Notes under the pieces: generated by a model
The model's database searches: none
What the model was told of the DNA's origin: nothing
Seen by the model: the letters and a program-made list of their open reading frames with translations, nothing else
Assembly: GCF_004355005.1 (NCBI RefSeq)
Contig: NZ_SMSJ01000015.1
Span: 50,688 to 114,687, forward strand
Direction of reading: 5' to 3'
DNA length: 64,000 bases
Origin: Dankookia rubra
GTDB taxonomy: Bacteria > Pseudomonadota > Alphaproteobacteria > Acetobacterales > Acetobacteraceae
Program-made: the position numbers and the translations under genes
Shown: positions 20,598 through 29,459 of the stretch, piece by piece
Numbering within the stretch: the stretch's first letter is position 1
How the letters are laid out: each line of letters begins with the position of its first letter

Positions 20598-20648
20598 TCA
20601 GCGCTCCACCAAGGCGATTTCAGCAGCGTGGCTGGCCCTCGGGCCAGC
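20598..20648 (-). repeat. Vestigial copy of the aapQ 3' end with hairpin
   Basis: On the minus strand, 20598-20618 reads EIALVER plus stop, nearly repeating the real aapQ ending at 20681-20701 (RIALVER plus stop) with synonymous differences. Between the two copies is a 7-bp stem GCTGGCC/GGCCAGC (20631-20648). This looks like a partial tandem duplication of the gene end. The hairpin may separate aapQ and aapM in the message. Confidence 0.5.
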
Positions 20649-20680
20649 GAGGGCAAACGACGACAATGCGCGCATCACCG

Positions 20681-21883
20681 TCACCTCTCCACCAGCGCGA
20701 TGCGCGCGTTGTACCAGTTCATGAAGAACGAGATCGACAGGCTGATGGTGAGGTACACCAGCATGATGATGGCGATGCCCTCGATCGCCTGGCCCGTCTG
20801 GTTCAGCGTGGTATTGGCGATCGAGACGATGTCCTGGTAGCCGATCGCCACCGCCAGCGAGCTGTTCTTGGTGATGTTGAGGTACTGGCTGGTCATCGGC
20901 GGGACGATCACCCTGAGCGCCTGGGGCAGCACGATCTGCCGCAGCACCTGACCGGGATGCAGGCCCAAGGCCTGCGCCGCCTCCCACTGCCCGCCCGGGA
21001 CCGCGAGGATGCCGGCGCGGACGATCTCGGCGATGAAGCCGGCGGTGTAGAGCGTCAGGCCCAGCAGCAGGGCAAAGTATTCCGGCGACATGTTCAGGCC
21101 GCCCCGGAAGTTGAAGCCGCGCAGCGCCGGCCAGTCCACCACCCAGGGCGCGCCGAGCGCCGCCCAGACCGCGACCGGCAGCACCAGCATGGCGCCCACC
21201 GCCACCGGCCAGACCGCGCGCGGCCGGCCGTCCTGCATCCGCTTGGCGATCGCCGCGCGGCGGTACAGCCAGGTGCCGGCGGCGCCGAGCAGGAAGGCGA
21301 TCAGGGCGAAGGAATGCGCGTCCTGCCATTCGATCCAGGGCAGCTTGAGCCCGCGGTTGGACAGGAAGACGCCCTGCACCGGGTTCAGCGCCTGGCGCGG
21401 CCCGGGCAGGCCCTGCAGCAGCGCGTACCAGAACAGCAGCTGCAGCAGCAGCGGCAGGTCGCGGATGACCTCGACGTAGACCGCGGCGATCTTGGCCAGC
21501 AGCCAGTTCTTCGACAGCCGGGCGATGCCGATCACGGTGCCGAGGATGGTCGCCAGGACGATGCCGACCACGGCGACCTTCAGCGTGTTCAGCAGGCCGA
21601 CGGTCAGCGCCCGCAGGTAGGTGTCGGTCGGGCTGTACTCGATCAGGCTCTCGGCGATCGGCAGCCCGGCTTCGCGGCCGAGGAAGCCGAAGCCGGTGGC
21701 GATGCGCCGGACCTCGAGGTTGTGGACGGTATTCGACCAGAGCCACCAGACGATGGCGCCGATGACGCCGACGACCAGCACCTGCCAGACGATGGCGCGC
21801 ACGCGTTCGTCCGACCAGGACAGGCGCAGCGGCCGCCTGGGCGGGGCCCGCAGCGACCTCGGGTCGATGGTGGTCTGCGACAT
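20681..21883 (-). CDS. aapQ: General L-amino acid ABC transporter permease AapQ
   Basis: The second permease of the Aap importer, 400 residues, starting MSQTTIDPRSLRA. It has N-terminal membrane helix VLVVGVIGAIVWWLWSN, the EAA loop AAQALGLHPGQVLRQIVLPQALR, and the AapQ/BztB-type inserted region rich in aromatic and Arg residues (LSNRGLKLPWIEWQDAHSF). It lies after aapJ, separated by a strong hairpin. It pairs with AapM. Confidence 0.94.
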   Translation of the reverse strand: MSQTTIDPRSLRAPPRRPLRLSWSDERVRAIVWQVLVVGVIGAIVWWLWSNTVHNLEVRRIATGFGFLGREAGLPIAESLIEYSPTDTYLRALTVGLLNTLKVAVVGIVLATILGTVIGIARLSKNWLLAKIAAVYVEVIRDLPLLLQLLFWYALLQGLPGPRQALNPVQGVFLSNRGLKLPWIEWQDAHSFALIAFLLGAAGTWLYRRAAIAKRMQDGRPRAVWPVAVGAMLVLPVAVWAALGAPWVVDWPALRGFNFRGGLNMSPEYFALLLGLTLYTAGFIAEIVRAGILAVPGGQWEAAQALGLHPGQVLRQIVLPQALRVIVPPMTSQYLNITKNSSLAVAIGYQDIVSIANTTLNQTGQAIEGIAIIMLVYLTISLSISFFMNWYNARIALVER

Positions 21884-21917
21884 GGCGCGCCCTTCTGTCC
21901 TGGTCAGGCTTCTCGGA

Positions 21918-21945
21918 TGCGGGGCCGGCGCGGGCCGGCCCCGCA
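21918..21945 (-). terminator. Attenuating hairpin between aapJ and aapQ
   Basis: A perfect 12-bp inverted repeat (TGCGGGGCCGGC, loop GCGG, GCCGGCCCCGCA) sits 5 nt past the aapJ stop and 34 nt before aapQ. Such stems after binding-protein genes protect or end most transcripts, so that the receptor is made in excess over the permease. No T-run follows, so read-through is expected. Confidence 0.65.
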
Positions 21946-21950
21946 GGCTC

Positions 21951-22997
21951 TCAGCGGAACGGCGGCGAGTATTGCAGCCCGCCGGTGGTCCAGAGCGCGT
22001 TCGGCCCGCGCTGGATGCCGATCGGCTTCAGGGTGCGGTCGAACAGCTCCCCGTAGTTGCCCACCGCCTTGACGACGTTGACCGCCCAGAGCTCGGGCAG
22101 GCCGAGCATCGGGCCGAGCCCGCCATCCTTGCTGAACATGCGCTTCACCTCGGGCCGCGGGTCGTTCGCCATCTTGTCCACGTTGGCCTGGGTGACGCCG
22201 AACTCCTCGGCACTCAGCAGCAGGAAGTGGGTCCAGCGGACGACATCGGCGAAGCGGGCATCGCCCTGCCGCACGCCGAGGGCCAGCGGCTCCTTGCTGA
22301 TGACCTCGGGCAGGATCAGGTGGTCGTCCGGCTTCGGCTGGGCCGAGCGGGTGGCGGCAAGGCCGGAGACGTCGGTGGTATAGGCGTCGCAGCGGCCGGA
22401 GATGTAGGCGCCGACGATCTCCTCGAGCCGCTCGATCACGACCGGGGTGAACTTGATCCTGTTGGCGCGCGACCAGTCGCTCAGGTTCTGCTCGGTCGTG
22501 GTGCCGGGCTGCACGCAGATCGTCGCGCCTTCCAGCTCCTTGGCCGACTTCACGCCGAGGCTGGTCTTCACCATGAAGCCCTGGCCGTCGAAGAAGTTGG
22601 TCGCGGCGAAGTCGAGGCCGAGCGAGGTGTCGCGCGACAGCGTCCAGGTGGTGTTGCGGGACAGCACGTCCACCTCGCCCGACTGCAGCGCGGTGAAGCG
22701 CACCTGCGCCGTGGTCGGGACGAAGCGCACCTTGGTCGCGTCGCCGAAGATGGCGGCGGCGATGGCGCGGCAATATTCGGCATCGAAGCCGCGCCAGACG
22801 CCCTGGCTGTCCGGCTGGGCGAAGCCGGCGAGGCCGGTATTCACGCCGCAGACCAGCTGGCCGCGCGACTTGACCGCATCGAAGGTATTGGCGGCGCCGG
22901 CCGGCGCCTGCGCCCGGGCAAGCCCGGGCAGGACGAGGCCGAGGCCGAGCGCCACGGTGCCGAGGGCGCGCGCGAAGGAAAGCCCGAAGGGCTGCAT
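21951..22997 (-). CDS. aapJ: General L-amino acid ABC transporter substrate-binding protein
   Basis: The periplasmic receptor of the Aap importer, 348 residues from ATG 22997. The signal peptide (residues 1-28) ends in LPGLARAQA. The mature part has the AapJ/BztA hallmark RNTTWTLSRDTSLGLDFA and the binding-site segment GLAGFAQPDSQGVWRGFDAEY. It is the first gene of the operon, so the promoter must lie in the 570 nt upstream. It binds a broad range of L-amino acids in characterised rhizobial homologues. Confidence 0.95.
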   Translation of the reverse strand: MQPFGLSFARALGTVALGLGLVLPGLARAQAPAGAANTFDAVKSRGQLVCGVNTGLAGFAQPDSQGVWRGFDAEYCRAIAAAIFGDATKVRFVPTTAQVRFTALQSGEVDVLSRNTTWTLSRDTSLGLDFAATNFFDGQGFMVKTSLGVKSAKELEGATICVQPGTTTEQNLSDWSRANRIKFTPVVIERLEEIVGAYISGRCDAYTTDVSGLAATRSAQPKPDDHLILPEVISKEPLALGVRQGDARFADVVRWTHFLLLSAEEFGVTQANVDKMANDPRPEVKRMFSKDGGLGPMLGLPELWAVNVVKAVGNYGELFDRTLKPIGIQRGPNALWTTGGLQYSPPFR

Positions 22998-23571
22998 ATA
23001 GTGTTGTCTCCCGTTCCTGCCGCCTTGGGCGGCTGTCCCTGTTGGTTCTGTCCAGCAAATGCTGCGCCAGCAGGGCCGGGGAACGCAATGCGGCATTGCC
23101 CCGCTGCGTCCCCGGCCCCGCCGGGACCAACGCCGATAGCAGAGCGCGGGGCGCATGCGAAGCAGGCCGCAGAACCGGGGGTTTGGCCAGGGGTGCGCGG
23201 GAAACCGGGTGCGAGGGAAACAGGCGGGCCCTGCCCAAAGCCGGGGCGGTGCAGGCGCTTCGCCGTCGTCCGGGCCAGGGCGGCATGCCGGGTGTCCGGT
23301 CCGGCAGGCCGTCCCGGCCTGCCGCCTGCAGGACGGGTCGATGCCTTCGGGGGGCCGCCCTGCGGCGGCCTGCGCTACCGCGGCCTGCGTTCAGACATGA
23401 CCGCGGCGCCGCCGTAGCATCTTGTTGTCAGGGCGGATCCCGGCGTCCACGCTCTCCCGCCCTCCGCGCTAGAGCAGATCCCGATCAGGTGGGATCACCT
23501 GATCGGGTGAAGATGCTCTGAACACAATGACCTAGAGCATTGGCCGTGAACGCATGTGAGCGGAAAATGCT
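22998..23571. other. Gene-free stretch upstream of aapJ
   Basis: No credible gene is present in these 574 nt. The left part must contain the aapJ promoter and leader. The middle (about 23060-23460) is GC-rich filler with no recognised structure. The right end (23470-23575) holds two palindromic repeat elements described separately. Confidence 0.6.
23470..23519. repeat. 50-bp palindromic element, copy 1
   Basis: The element starts TAGAGCAGATC and ends in TGCTCT. Its outer arms AGAGCA/TGCTCT enclose a perfect 11-bp stem CCCGATCAGGT/ACCTGATCGGG with a 6-nt centre. A second 50-bp element with the same 11-nt start and a matching GTGAA..TGCTCT end is at 40453-40502. The arms match while the centres differ, as expected for a dispersed intergenic repeat family. 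Confidence 0.7.
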
Positions 23572-23575
23572 TTAG
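23532..23575. repeat. CTAGAGCAT-type imperfect palindrome
   Basis: CTAGAGCAT (23532-23540) and ATGCTTTAG (23567-23575) form 9-bp arms with one mismatch around a 26-nt centre. It is related to the 50-bp element just to its left by the shared TAGAGCA arm. Its right arm supplies the stop codon of the neighbouring kinase-like gene. TAGAGCAT palindromes are a known type of intergenic repeat in alphaproteobacteria. Confidence 0.55.
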
Positions 23576-24195
23576 CCGGGCGGGACGTGCCGCGGCAGGC
23601 GGAGCCGCAGCCCGGTCCCCTCCGCCGCCGCCGACCCGCCAGCGGCGCGGAAGGCCTCGGCCACCGCCTCCAGCGCGGGCGGGGCCGGGCCGGCGGGCAG
23701 GGCCAGCGTCAGCTGCCCGCCATCCGCCTCGGCCGCCACGGTCAGCGTCAGCGCCAGGCCGCGCGGCTGGGTCTCGGCGATCTGCGCCGCCAGGGCCAGC
23801 AGCGCCTCCTCCAGCGCGGTGCGTTCCAGCAGCACCGGCGGGTCGGCATCGGCCAGGGTGACGGAGAGCGCGCCGGGACCGGACAGGATCATCTGCAGCA
23901 GCGGCTGCAGCGCCGCCAGCGCCTCGCTCAGCCGGATCGGCGCGACTTCCCCGGCCGGGCGGCGGATGAAGGCCAGGATGGCGCGGCTGGTGCCCTCGAA
24001 GCGGCGGGCGGCTTCCTCCACCCGGCCGAGCTGGCGTTGCGGCGCGCCCTCGGCCGCGCTGCGCTTCAGCATCTCGAGGTTGGCGAAGATCACGGTCAGC
24101 AGGTTGTTGATGTCGTGCTGCACGGTGCGCGCCAGCCTGGCGGCCGCCATGCCCCGCTCCGCCTTGCGCCGCAGCGCCTGGTCCTCCGACTGCAT
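23572..24195 (-). CDS. Histidine-kinase-like protein with degenerate ATPase half
   Basis: A soluble 207-residue protein resembling only the transmitter core of a sensor kinase. The dimerisation helix shows an H-box (LARTVQHDINNLLTVIFANLEMLK cut as RTVQHDINNLLTVI) near residues 22-36. The second half is ATPase-like, with an N-box position replaced (ALEEALLALAAQIAET) and a poor G-box (EGTGLRLRLPR); no DxGxG motif is visible. It has no sensor or membrane segment. It may be a phosphotransfer protein of the ChpT type or an inactive kinase. The start at 24195 is chosen over 24240. Its stop lies inside a repeat arm. Confidence 0.6.
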   Translation of the reverse strand: MQSEDQALRRKAERGMAAARLARTVQHDINNLLTVIFANLEMLKRSAAEGAPQRQLGRVEEAARRFEGTSRAILAFIRRPAGEVAPIRLSEALAALQPLLQMILSGPGALSVTLADADPPVLLERTALEEALLALAAQIAETQPRGLALTLTVAAEADGGQLTLALPAGPAPPALEAVAEAFRAAGGSAAAEGTGLRLRLPRHVPPG

Positions 24196-24308
24196 CGTCC
24201 GGTCCCGCCCCTGGCCCCAGGTCCATCTACCACGTGGCATCTAACGCGTCGCGGCGCGACCGGCACCCACGCGTGGCGCGGAATTCCTGCCGGATTGCGA
24301 CACCGGGA

Positions 24309-26180
24309 TTATAATCCGGACTCCGTGATGTCGTGGAAGAGCCGCGCCGGCAGGCTGCCGCCGCTGACGCTGTCCATCGGCCGCGCATCGTCGTTGCCGA
24401 GCCAGATGCCGACCACGCTGCCGCCGCCGGCAGCACCGCCGCCGGTGAGGCCGATGAACCAGGCGTCGCGGAAATCCTGGGTGGTGCCGGTCTTGCCGGC
24501 CACGCTGCGGCCCCCGACGGCAGCGGCCCGGCCGGTGCCGTGCGACACGGCCGCTTCCAGCATCCGCCGCATCGCCGCCGCGTCCTCCGCCGCGATCGCC
24601 CGCCGCGGCGCCGCGCGCGGGACCGGCAGGGCGGCGCCGGTCGCCTGCGCGCCGGCGATGCCGAAGGGCGTGATCCGCATCCCGCCATTGGCGAAGCCGG
24701 CATAGGCCGCAGTCAGGTCCAGCAGCGTCACTTCCCCGGTGCCGAGGGCGATCGAGGCGTCGTTCGGGAAGCGGCCGTCGAGCCCGAGGCGCCGCGCTGC
24801 CTCGGCCGCCGCGCGCGGGCCGCCGGCGCGGAACAGCACCCGGACGGCCGCGGTGTTCACCGACTGCGCCAGGGCTTCCTCCATGCTGATCTCGCCCCGC
24901 GGCTTCCAGGTGCCGTTGCCGGGCGACCAGCCGCCGAGGCTGAGCGGCGCGTCGGAGACGTCGTCCTCGGGCCGCATGCCCTTCTCGAGCGCCGCCAGGA
25001 AGACGAAGGGCTTGAAGGCGGAGCCGGGCTGGCGCCGGGCGGCGGTCGCGCGGTTGAACTGGCTGGCGCGGAAGTCCCGCCCGCCGGCCATGGCGCGGAT
25101 CGCACCCGTATTCGCGTCCAGCACCACCACGGCGCCCTGGCTGACTCCGGCCCGCGCCCCGGGCCCGGCCAGCAGCGCCTCGAGCCGAGCCTCCACCACC
25201 GCCTGCAGCTTCGCGCTCAGTGTCGCCCGCAGCACCAGGTCGGCATTGCCGGGAAAGGTCTCGGCCAGGTCCTCGAGCGCCCAGTCGGCGAACCAGCCGG
25301 CCTGGCGGGAGGCCGGCGGCGGGATCCGCATGCGGCCGAGCTCGGCCTCCATCTGCGCCTTGGTGATGGCGCCGGTCTCGACCATCGCCTCCAGCACCTC
25401 GGAGGCGCGGGCGACGGCGAGGTCGGGCGAGGCGCGGGGGTTCAGCCGCGACGGCGCCTTCGGCAGCCCGGCCAGCATCGCCGCCTGCCAAAGGTTCACC
25501 CGCCGCGCCGGGACGCCGAAGAAGAGCCGCGCCGCGGCATCGACCCCATAGGCTCCGGCGCCGAGATAAACCCGGTTGAGATAGATCTCGAGCAGCTGGT
25601 CCTTGCCGAAGCGGCGCTCCAGCCACAGCGCCAGCAGGGCTTCCTGCACCTTGCGGCGGGTGGTGCGCTCGGTCGTCAGGAAAAGGTTCTTGGCGAGCTG
25701 CTGGGTCAGGGTGGAGCCGCCCTGCACCACCTCCCCCGCCCTCCAGTTGGCGAGTGCGGCGCGCGCCAGGCCGATCGGGTCGATCCCCCAATGGCTGCGG
25801 AAGCGGCGGTCCTCCACCGCCATCAGGGCGGCGGGCAGGGTGGGCGGCAGGTCGCGCAGCCGCACCGTTTCCCCATAGAGGTCGCCCTGGGTCGCCAGCA
25901 TGGCGCCGTCGGCCGAGAGCAGGGTGACCGAGGGGCGGCGGGTGGCGGCCGGGATGCCGTCCACCCGCGGCAGGTCCCAGGCGAAGAAGAGCAGCAGCAG
26001 GAACAGCGCGATCGCGCCCCAGACCAGCCCCTGCACCAGCCAGCCCAGCAGCGATCGGCCACGGCGGCGCGGCGGCCGGGCGGCATCGGGGCGGGGAGGT
26101 GCGACTGGTGCCGGACGCGGCGACCGCGGCGCCGCGGGGGCGGCGGGGCGGCGCGCGCGGGCGGGCTGGGCCGGCGGCAT
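24309..26180 (-). CDS. Class A penicillin-binding protein (PBP1A-like)
   Basis: A bifunctional peptidoglycan glycosyltransferase/transpeptidase, 623 residues from ATG 26180. A Pro/Arg-rich cytoplasmic N-terminus precedes a single membrane anchor (LVWGAIALFLLLLFF). The GT51 domain has EDRRFRSHWGID, GGSTLTQQLAKNLFL and EIYLNRVYLGAGAYGVDAAA. The transpeptidase has SAFK (active Ser), SVN and KTGTT. An alternative start at 26276 would add 32 residues and approach the divergent gene. The TAA stop is part of a 12-bp palindrome, GGATTATAATCC (24306-24317). It builds the cell wall in the periplasm. Confidence 0.92.
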   Translation of the reverse strand: MPPAQPARARRPAAPAAPRSPRPAPVAPPRPDAARPPRRRGRSLLGWLVQGLVWGAIALFLLLLFFAWDLPRVDGIPAATRRPSVTLLSADGAMLATQGDLYGETVRLRDLPPTLPAALMAVEDRRFRSHWGIDPIGLARAALANWRAGEVVQGGSTLTQQLAKNLFLTTERTTRRKVQEALLALWLERRFGKDQLLEIYLNRVYLGAGAYGVDAAARLFFGVPARRVNLWQAAMLAGLPKAPSRLNPRASPDLAVARASEVLEAMVETGAITKAQMEAELGRMRIPPPASRQAGWFADWALEDLAETFPGNADLVLRATLSAKLQAVVEARLEALLAGPGARAGVSQGAVVVLDANTGAIRAMAGGRDFRASQFNRATAARRQPGSAFKPFVFLAALEKGMRPEDDVSDAPLSLGGWSPGNGTWKPRGEISMEEALAQSVNTAAVRVLFRAGGPRAAAEAARRLGLDGRFPNDASIALGTGEVTLLDLTAAYAGFANGGMRITPFGIAGAQATGAALPVPRAAPRRAIAAEDAAAMRRMLEAAVSHGTGRAAAVGGRSVAGKTGTTQDFRDAWFIGLTGGGAAGGGSVVGIWLGNDDARPMDSVSGGSLPARLFHDITESGL

Positions 26181-26310
26181 GTGCGCCACAGCATAGGATG
26201 CAAGGACGTCGGGCGCCAATGCTTCGGCGATCGACCCGGACGGTGGAACCGGCGGAGCGATCCGATCGAGCGGCATGCAGGACGCCGGCGTCGTACACGG
26301 GGAGGCTGCC

Positions 26311-27654
26311 ATGTCGGGCACCGCAACAGCACCCGCCCAGCCCTCGGGCACGGCCGCTCAGCAGATCCTGGAGTTGCAGGCGGCTGGCCGCATCCTGCGC
26401 GCGTACCTCGCCCGCCACCCCAATCCGCAGGTGCCCTGCGGCACCGGACTGCCGCTCGGCGGGTCCGGGCCCGACATCCTGAACCAGGGCGCCGCCGCGA
26501 TCCTCGCCAATGCCGGCCTGGAGCGCGACCTGGTGGCGACCGTCGAATGCCTGAGCCGGGCCGCCTTCCCTGCCACCGTCGAGACGATCCGAGTCACCCG
26601 CGACTTCATGGCCACGGGCCCGGCCGCGACGCCCGGGGCAAGGCGCACGCGGCGGTGCCTGCGCGTCGGCGTCGGCGGCGTCGTGGTGCTTCTGGTGGTG
26701 GCGATGCTGCTGTCGATCCTGCTCCTCATGGGGCTCGACGACGGTCGCCGCACGGTCGGACAGCTGGACGCGCTGCGCCTGGAACTGGCCACCGCCTATG
26801 GCGACCTGGCCAAGCTCAATTTGAAGACCGACTGGGTCGTCGTGCAGGGCAAGGGCGGCAAGCCCGTAGCCTTGGAGGCGCCGGCCGCTGCCGGCGACGC
26901 CCCGGCCGCTCCGGATGCGCCGGTCTTCGTGCCTTACTGCGACCCTCCAACGCTCGACGAAGACACCAAGGGGGAAGACAAGGAGGCACTGGCGTCCTAC
27001 CCGACGAACGCGCAGTGGCGCCGTGCCAGGACGCAACAGGCGGAGCAGAGCTGCAGCCACCTAGCCCAGCTGAAGCTGCGGGAGGAACTCGTCTTCACCC
27101 GCCTGGCCGCCTGGAACTGCCAGATGCTGTTCTTCAATCCGTTCGACCTGCTCTCGGCGACCCGGCCCAAGCAGGACGCGGCCTCCGGCAAGCCCGTTCC
27201 CGCCTATTGCGCCTGGCCGCCGGTCGAGCTGCACAAGACCTTGAGCCTGAAAGACTGGTCCCGGACCGAGCTGCGCACCATTGCCAGCATGGCGATGATC
27301 AGTGGCTACATCCTGCCGGTGCTGCTGGGGGGCATCGGCGGCTGCGTCTACGTGCTGCGGCGGATCGCCGACCGGGTCGCCACCCACACCCTGGCCATGA
27401 ACGACGGCAAGCACGGGCTCATGCGCGTGATGCTCGCGGCCACGCTCGGCGGATTGCTCGGGCTGGTGTTCGGCACGGACGTGCCGGTGCACCTCGGTGG
27501 CTTCAGCCTCTCGCTTGCTGCCTGGGCCTTCTTCCTCGGCTATTCGCTGGAAGCGGTGCTCCGTCAGCTCGATGCCGCCATAGGCGCCATCATCAGCAAG
27601 CTCCAGCCGCAGGCGCCCCCGCCGAAGGCGCCGCCCGGCGGGCAGCCGCCCTGA
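26311..27654 (+). CDS. Unrecognised membrane protein
   Basis: A 447-residue protein with no family recognised. Hydrophobic segments are at about 118-141 (VGGVVVLLVVAMLLSILLLMG), 329-347, 372-388 and 397-412. A large middle region (142-320) contains five Cys (PYC, SCSH, WNCQ, PAYCAW among them) and an Ala/Pro linker (190-205). After the last helix comes a short amphipathic segment (RQLDAAIGAIISKLQPQ) and a Pro/Gly-rich tail. The N-terminal 100 residues are soluble and resemble no known domain. It is divergent from the PBP gene (130 nt) and lies upstream of the GMC oxidoreductase with a 90-nt gap. Confidence 0.75.
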   Translation: MSGTATAPAQPSGTAAQQILELQAAGRILRAYLARHPNPQVPCGTGLPLGGSGPDILNQGAAAILANAGLERDLVATVECLSRAAFPATVETIRVTRDFMATGPAATPGARRTRRCLRVGVGGVVVLLVVAMLLSILLLMGLDDGRRTVGQLDALRLELATAYGDLAKLNLKTDWVVVQGKGGKPVALEAPAAAGDAPAAPDAPVFVPYCDPPTLDEDTKGEDKEALASYPTNAQWRRARTQQAEQSCSHLAQLKLREELVFTRLAAWNCQMLFFNPFDLLSATRPKQDAASGKPVPAYCAWPPVELHKTLSLKDWSRTELRTIASMAMISGYILPVLLGGIGGCVYVLRRIADRVATHTLAMNDGKHGLMRVMLAATLGGLLGLVFGTDVPVHLGGFSLSLAAWAFFLGYSLEAVLRQLDAAIGAIISKLQPQAPPPKAPPGGQPP

Positions 27655-27744
27655 GGTGGTGATCCATGCCGCCGGCCGGCCGCTTGGGCGTCTTGCGCCG
27701 CGCATGCTAGGGATTCCCCAGGGACGACGTTCGAGGGGAAACGC

Positions 27745-29454
27745 GTGGACTACAGCCACATCATCGTCGGCGGCGGCTCCGCCGGCTCGGTGCTCGCCAA
27801 CCGGCTCTCGGCGCGGTCCGCCAACCGCGTGCTGCTGCTGGAAGCCGGGCAGGACACGCCGCCGGGCCAGGTGCCGAAGGAGATCGAGGACACCTATCCC
27901 GGCACCGCCTATTTCGACCCGCGCTTCCACTGGACGAAGCTCAAGGTCCGCACCCAGGTCGTCTCCCACAACAACCCCGACGCCGCCCCGCCGCCGCTGC
28001 GCAAGTACGAGCAGGCGCGGGTGCTCGGCGGCGGGTCCTCGATCAACGGGCAGATGGCCAATCGCGGCGCGCCGACCGATTTCGACGAGTGGGAGGCGCG
28101 CGGCGCCGCCGGCTGGAACTGGGACGGCGTGCTGCCCTTCTTCAAGAAGGTCGAGCACGACCTCGACTTCGCCGATGAGTGGCACGGCCGGGAGGGCCAC
28201 ATCACCGTCACCCGCATCCCGGCCGAGCGCTGGTGCGACCACACCAAGGCCGCCGGCGAGGCCTTCCGCCTGGCCGGCTTCAAGTACCTGCCCGACCAGA
28301 ACGGCAGGTTCGAGGACGGCTACTTTCCTGTCACCGCCTCGATCGACGGCAGGAAGCGGGTCTCGGCCGCGGTCGGCTACCTGAACGCGCAGGTGCGGGC
28401 GCGGGAGAACCTGACCATCTCGACCGAGACCCAGGTCAGTGGCCTGCTCTTCGAGGGCAACCGCTGCGTCGGCGTCTCCGCCATGGTGAAGGGGCAGCCG
28501 CGGGAGTTCCGCGGGGCAGAGGTGATCCTCTCCTCCGGCGCCATCCATTCGCCGGCCATCCTGCTGCGCAACGGGATCGGGCCCGTCGGCCACCTGCGGG
28601 AGATGGGAATCGAGGTGCGCTCGGCGCTGCCCGGCGTCGGCCAGCGGCTGATGGACCATCCGTCCATCTCGCTGTCCTCCTTCATTCGCCGCCCGGCGCG
28701 GCTGACGGATGCGCATTCGCGCCGGCACATCCTGCTGGGACTGCGCTATTCGTCGGGGCTGCCGGAGACGCCGAAGGGCGACATGTTCGTCGCCGTCGCC
28801 AGCAAGTCGGCCTGGCACGCGGTGGGGCAGCAGGTCGCCTCGCTGCTCGCCTTCGTCAACAAGACCTACTCCGAGGCCGGGCAGGTGCGGCTGGCCTCCA
28901 CCGACTGGCAGGAGGAGCCGGTGGTGGAGTTCAACCTGCTGTCCGACCGCCGCGACCTGGACCGGCTGATGAGCGGCTTCCGCATGCTGGCGGCGATGCA
29001 GCTCTCCGCCCCGCTGGCCGCGGTGACCACCGACCCCTTCCCGGCGGCCTATAGCGACAAGGTCCGCGCCATCGGCGTGGTGAACGAACGGAACCGCTGG
29101 CTGACCAAGGCAGTGGCGGCCCTGCTCGACGGGCCGCCGGCGCTGCGCAGCTGGATCATCGACCGCTACGTGGTGGAGGGCTTCACCTTCCGCCAGGTGA
29201 TGGAGGACGAGGAGGCGCTGGAGGCCTTCATCCGCAAGGCGACGATCGGCGTCTGGCATGCCAGCTGTTCCTGCCGGATGGGGCGGGACGACGACCCGAT
29301 GGCGGTGGTGGACAACCAGGGCCGGGTGCGCGGGATGGAGGGGCTGCGGGTGGTCGATGCCTCGATCTTCCCGGTGGTGCCGTGTGCGAACACCAACTTC
29401 CCGGTGCTGATGACGGCGGAGAAGATCGCCGACACGATGCTGGCGGGGGGGTAG
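27745..29454 (+). CDS. GMC-family FAD oxidoreductase
   Basis: A flavin-dependent alcohol/choline dehydrogenase-type enzyme, 569 residues. Translation starts at GTG 27745 after GAGGGG. The FAD-binding motif VGGGSAGSVLANRL is at the N-terminus, the first GMC signature in ARVLGGGSSINGQMANRG, the second in GAIHSPAILLRNGIG, and the C-terminal catalytic region in GVWHASCSCRMG and PCANTNFPVLMTAEKIAD. No aldehyde dehydrogenase or betaine genes are nearby, so choline as substrate is not supported. It probably oxidises an alcohol in the cytoplasm. Confidence 0.92.
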   Translation: MDYSHIIVGGGSAGSVLANRLSARSANRVLLLEAGQDTPPGQVPKEIEDTYPGTAYFDPRFHWTKLKVRTQVVSHNNPDAAPPPLRKYEQARVLGGGSSINGQMANRGAPTDFDEWEARGAAGWNWDGVLPFFKKVEHDLDFADEWHGREGHITVTRIPAERWCDHTKAAGEAFRLAGFKYLPDQNGRFEDGYFPVTASIDGRKRVSAAVGYLNAQVRARENLTISTETQVSGLLFEGNRCVGVSAMVKGQPREFRGAEVILSSGAIHSPAILLRNGIGPVGHLREMGIEVRSALPGVGQRLMDHPSISLSSFIRRPARLTDAHSRRHILLGLRYSSGLPETPKGDMFVAVASKSAWHAVGQQVASLLAFVNKTYSEAGQVRLASTDWQEEPVVEFNLLSDRRDLDRLMSGFRMLAAMQLSAPLAAVTTDPFPAAYSDKVRAIGVVNERNRWLTKAVAALLDGPPALRSWIIDRYVVEGFTFRQVMEDEEALEAFIRKATIGVWHASCSCRMGRDDDPMAVVDNQGRVRGMEGLRVVDASIFPVVPCANTNFPVLMTAEKIADTMLAGG

Positions 29455-29459
29455 GCCGG

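Noticed and set aside
24333-27662. A 1109-codon open frame antisense to the PBP gene and running into the membrane-protein gene
   Set aside because: It is Arg/Gly/Pro-rich with no domain, and it covers genes with clear motifs in other frames. Such frames arise from high GC content.
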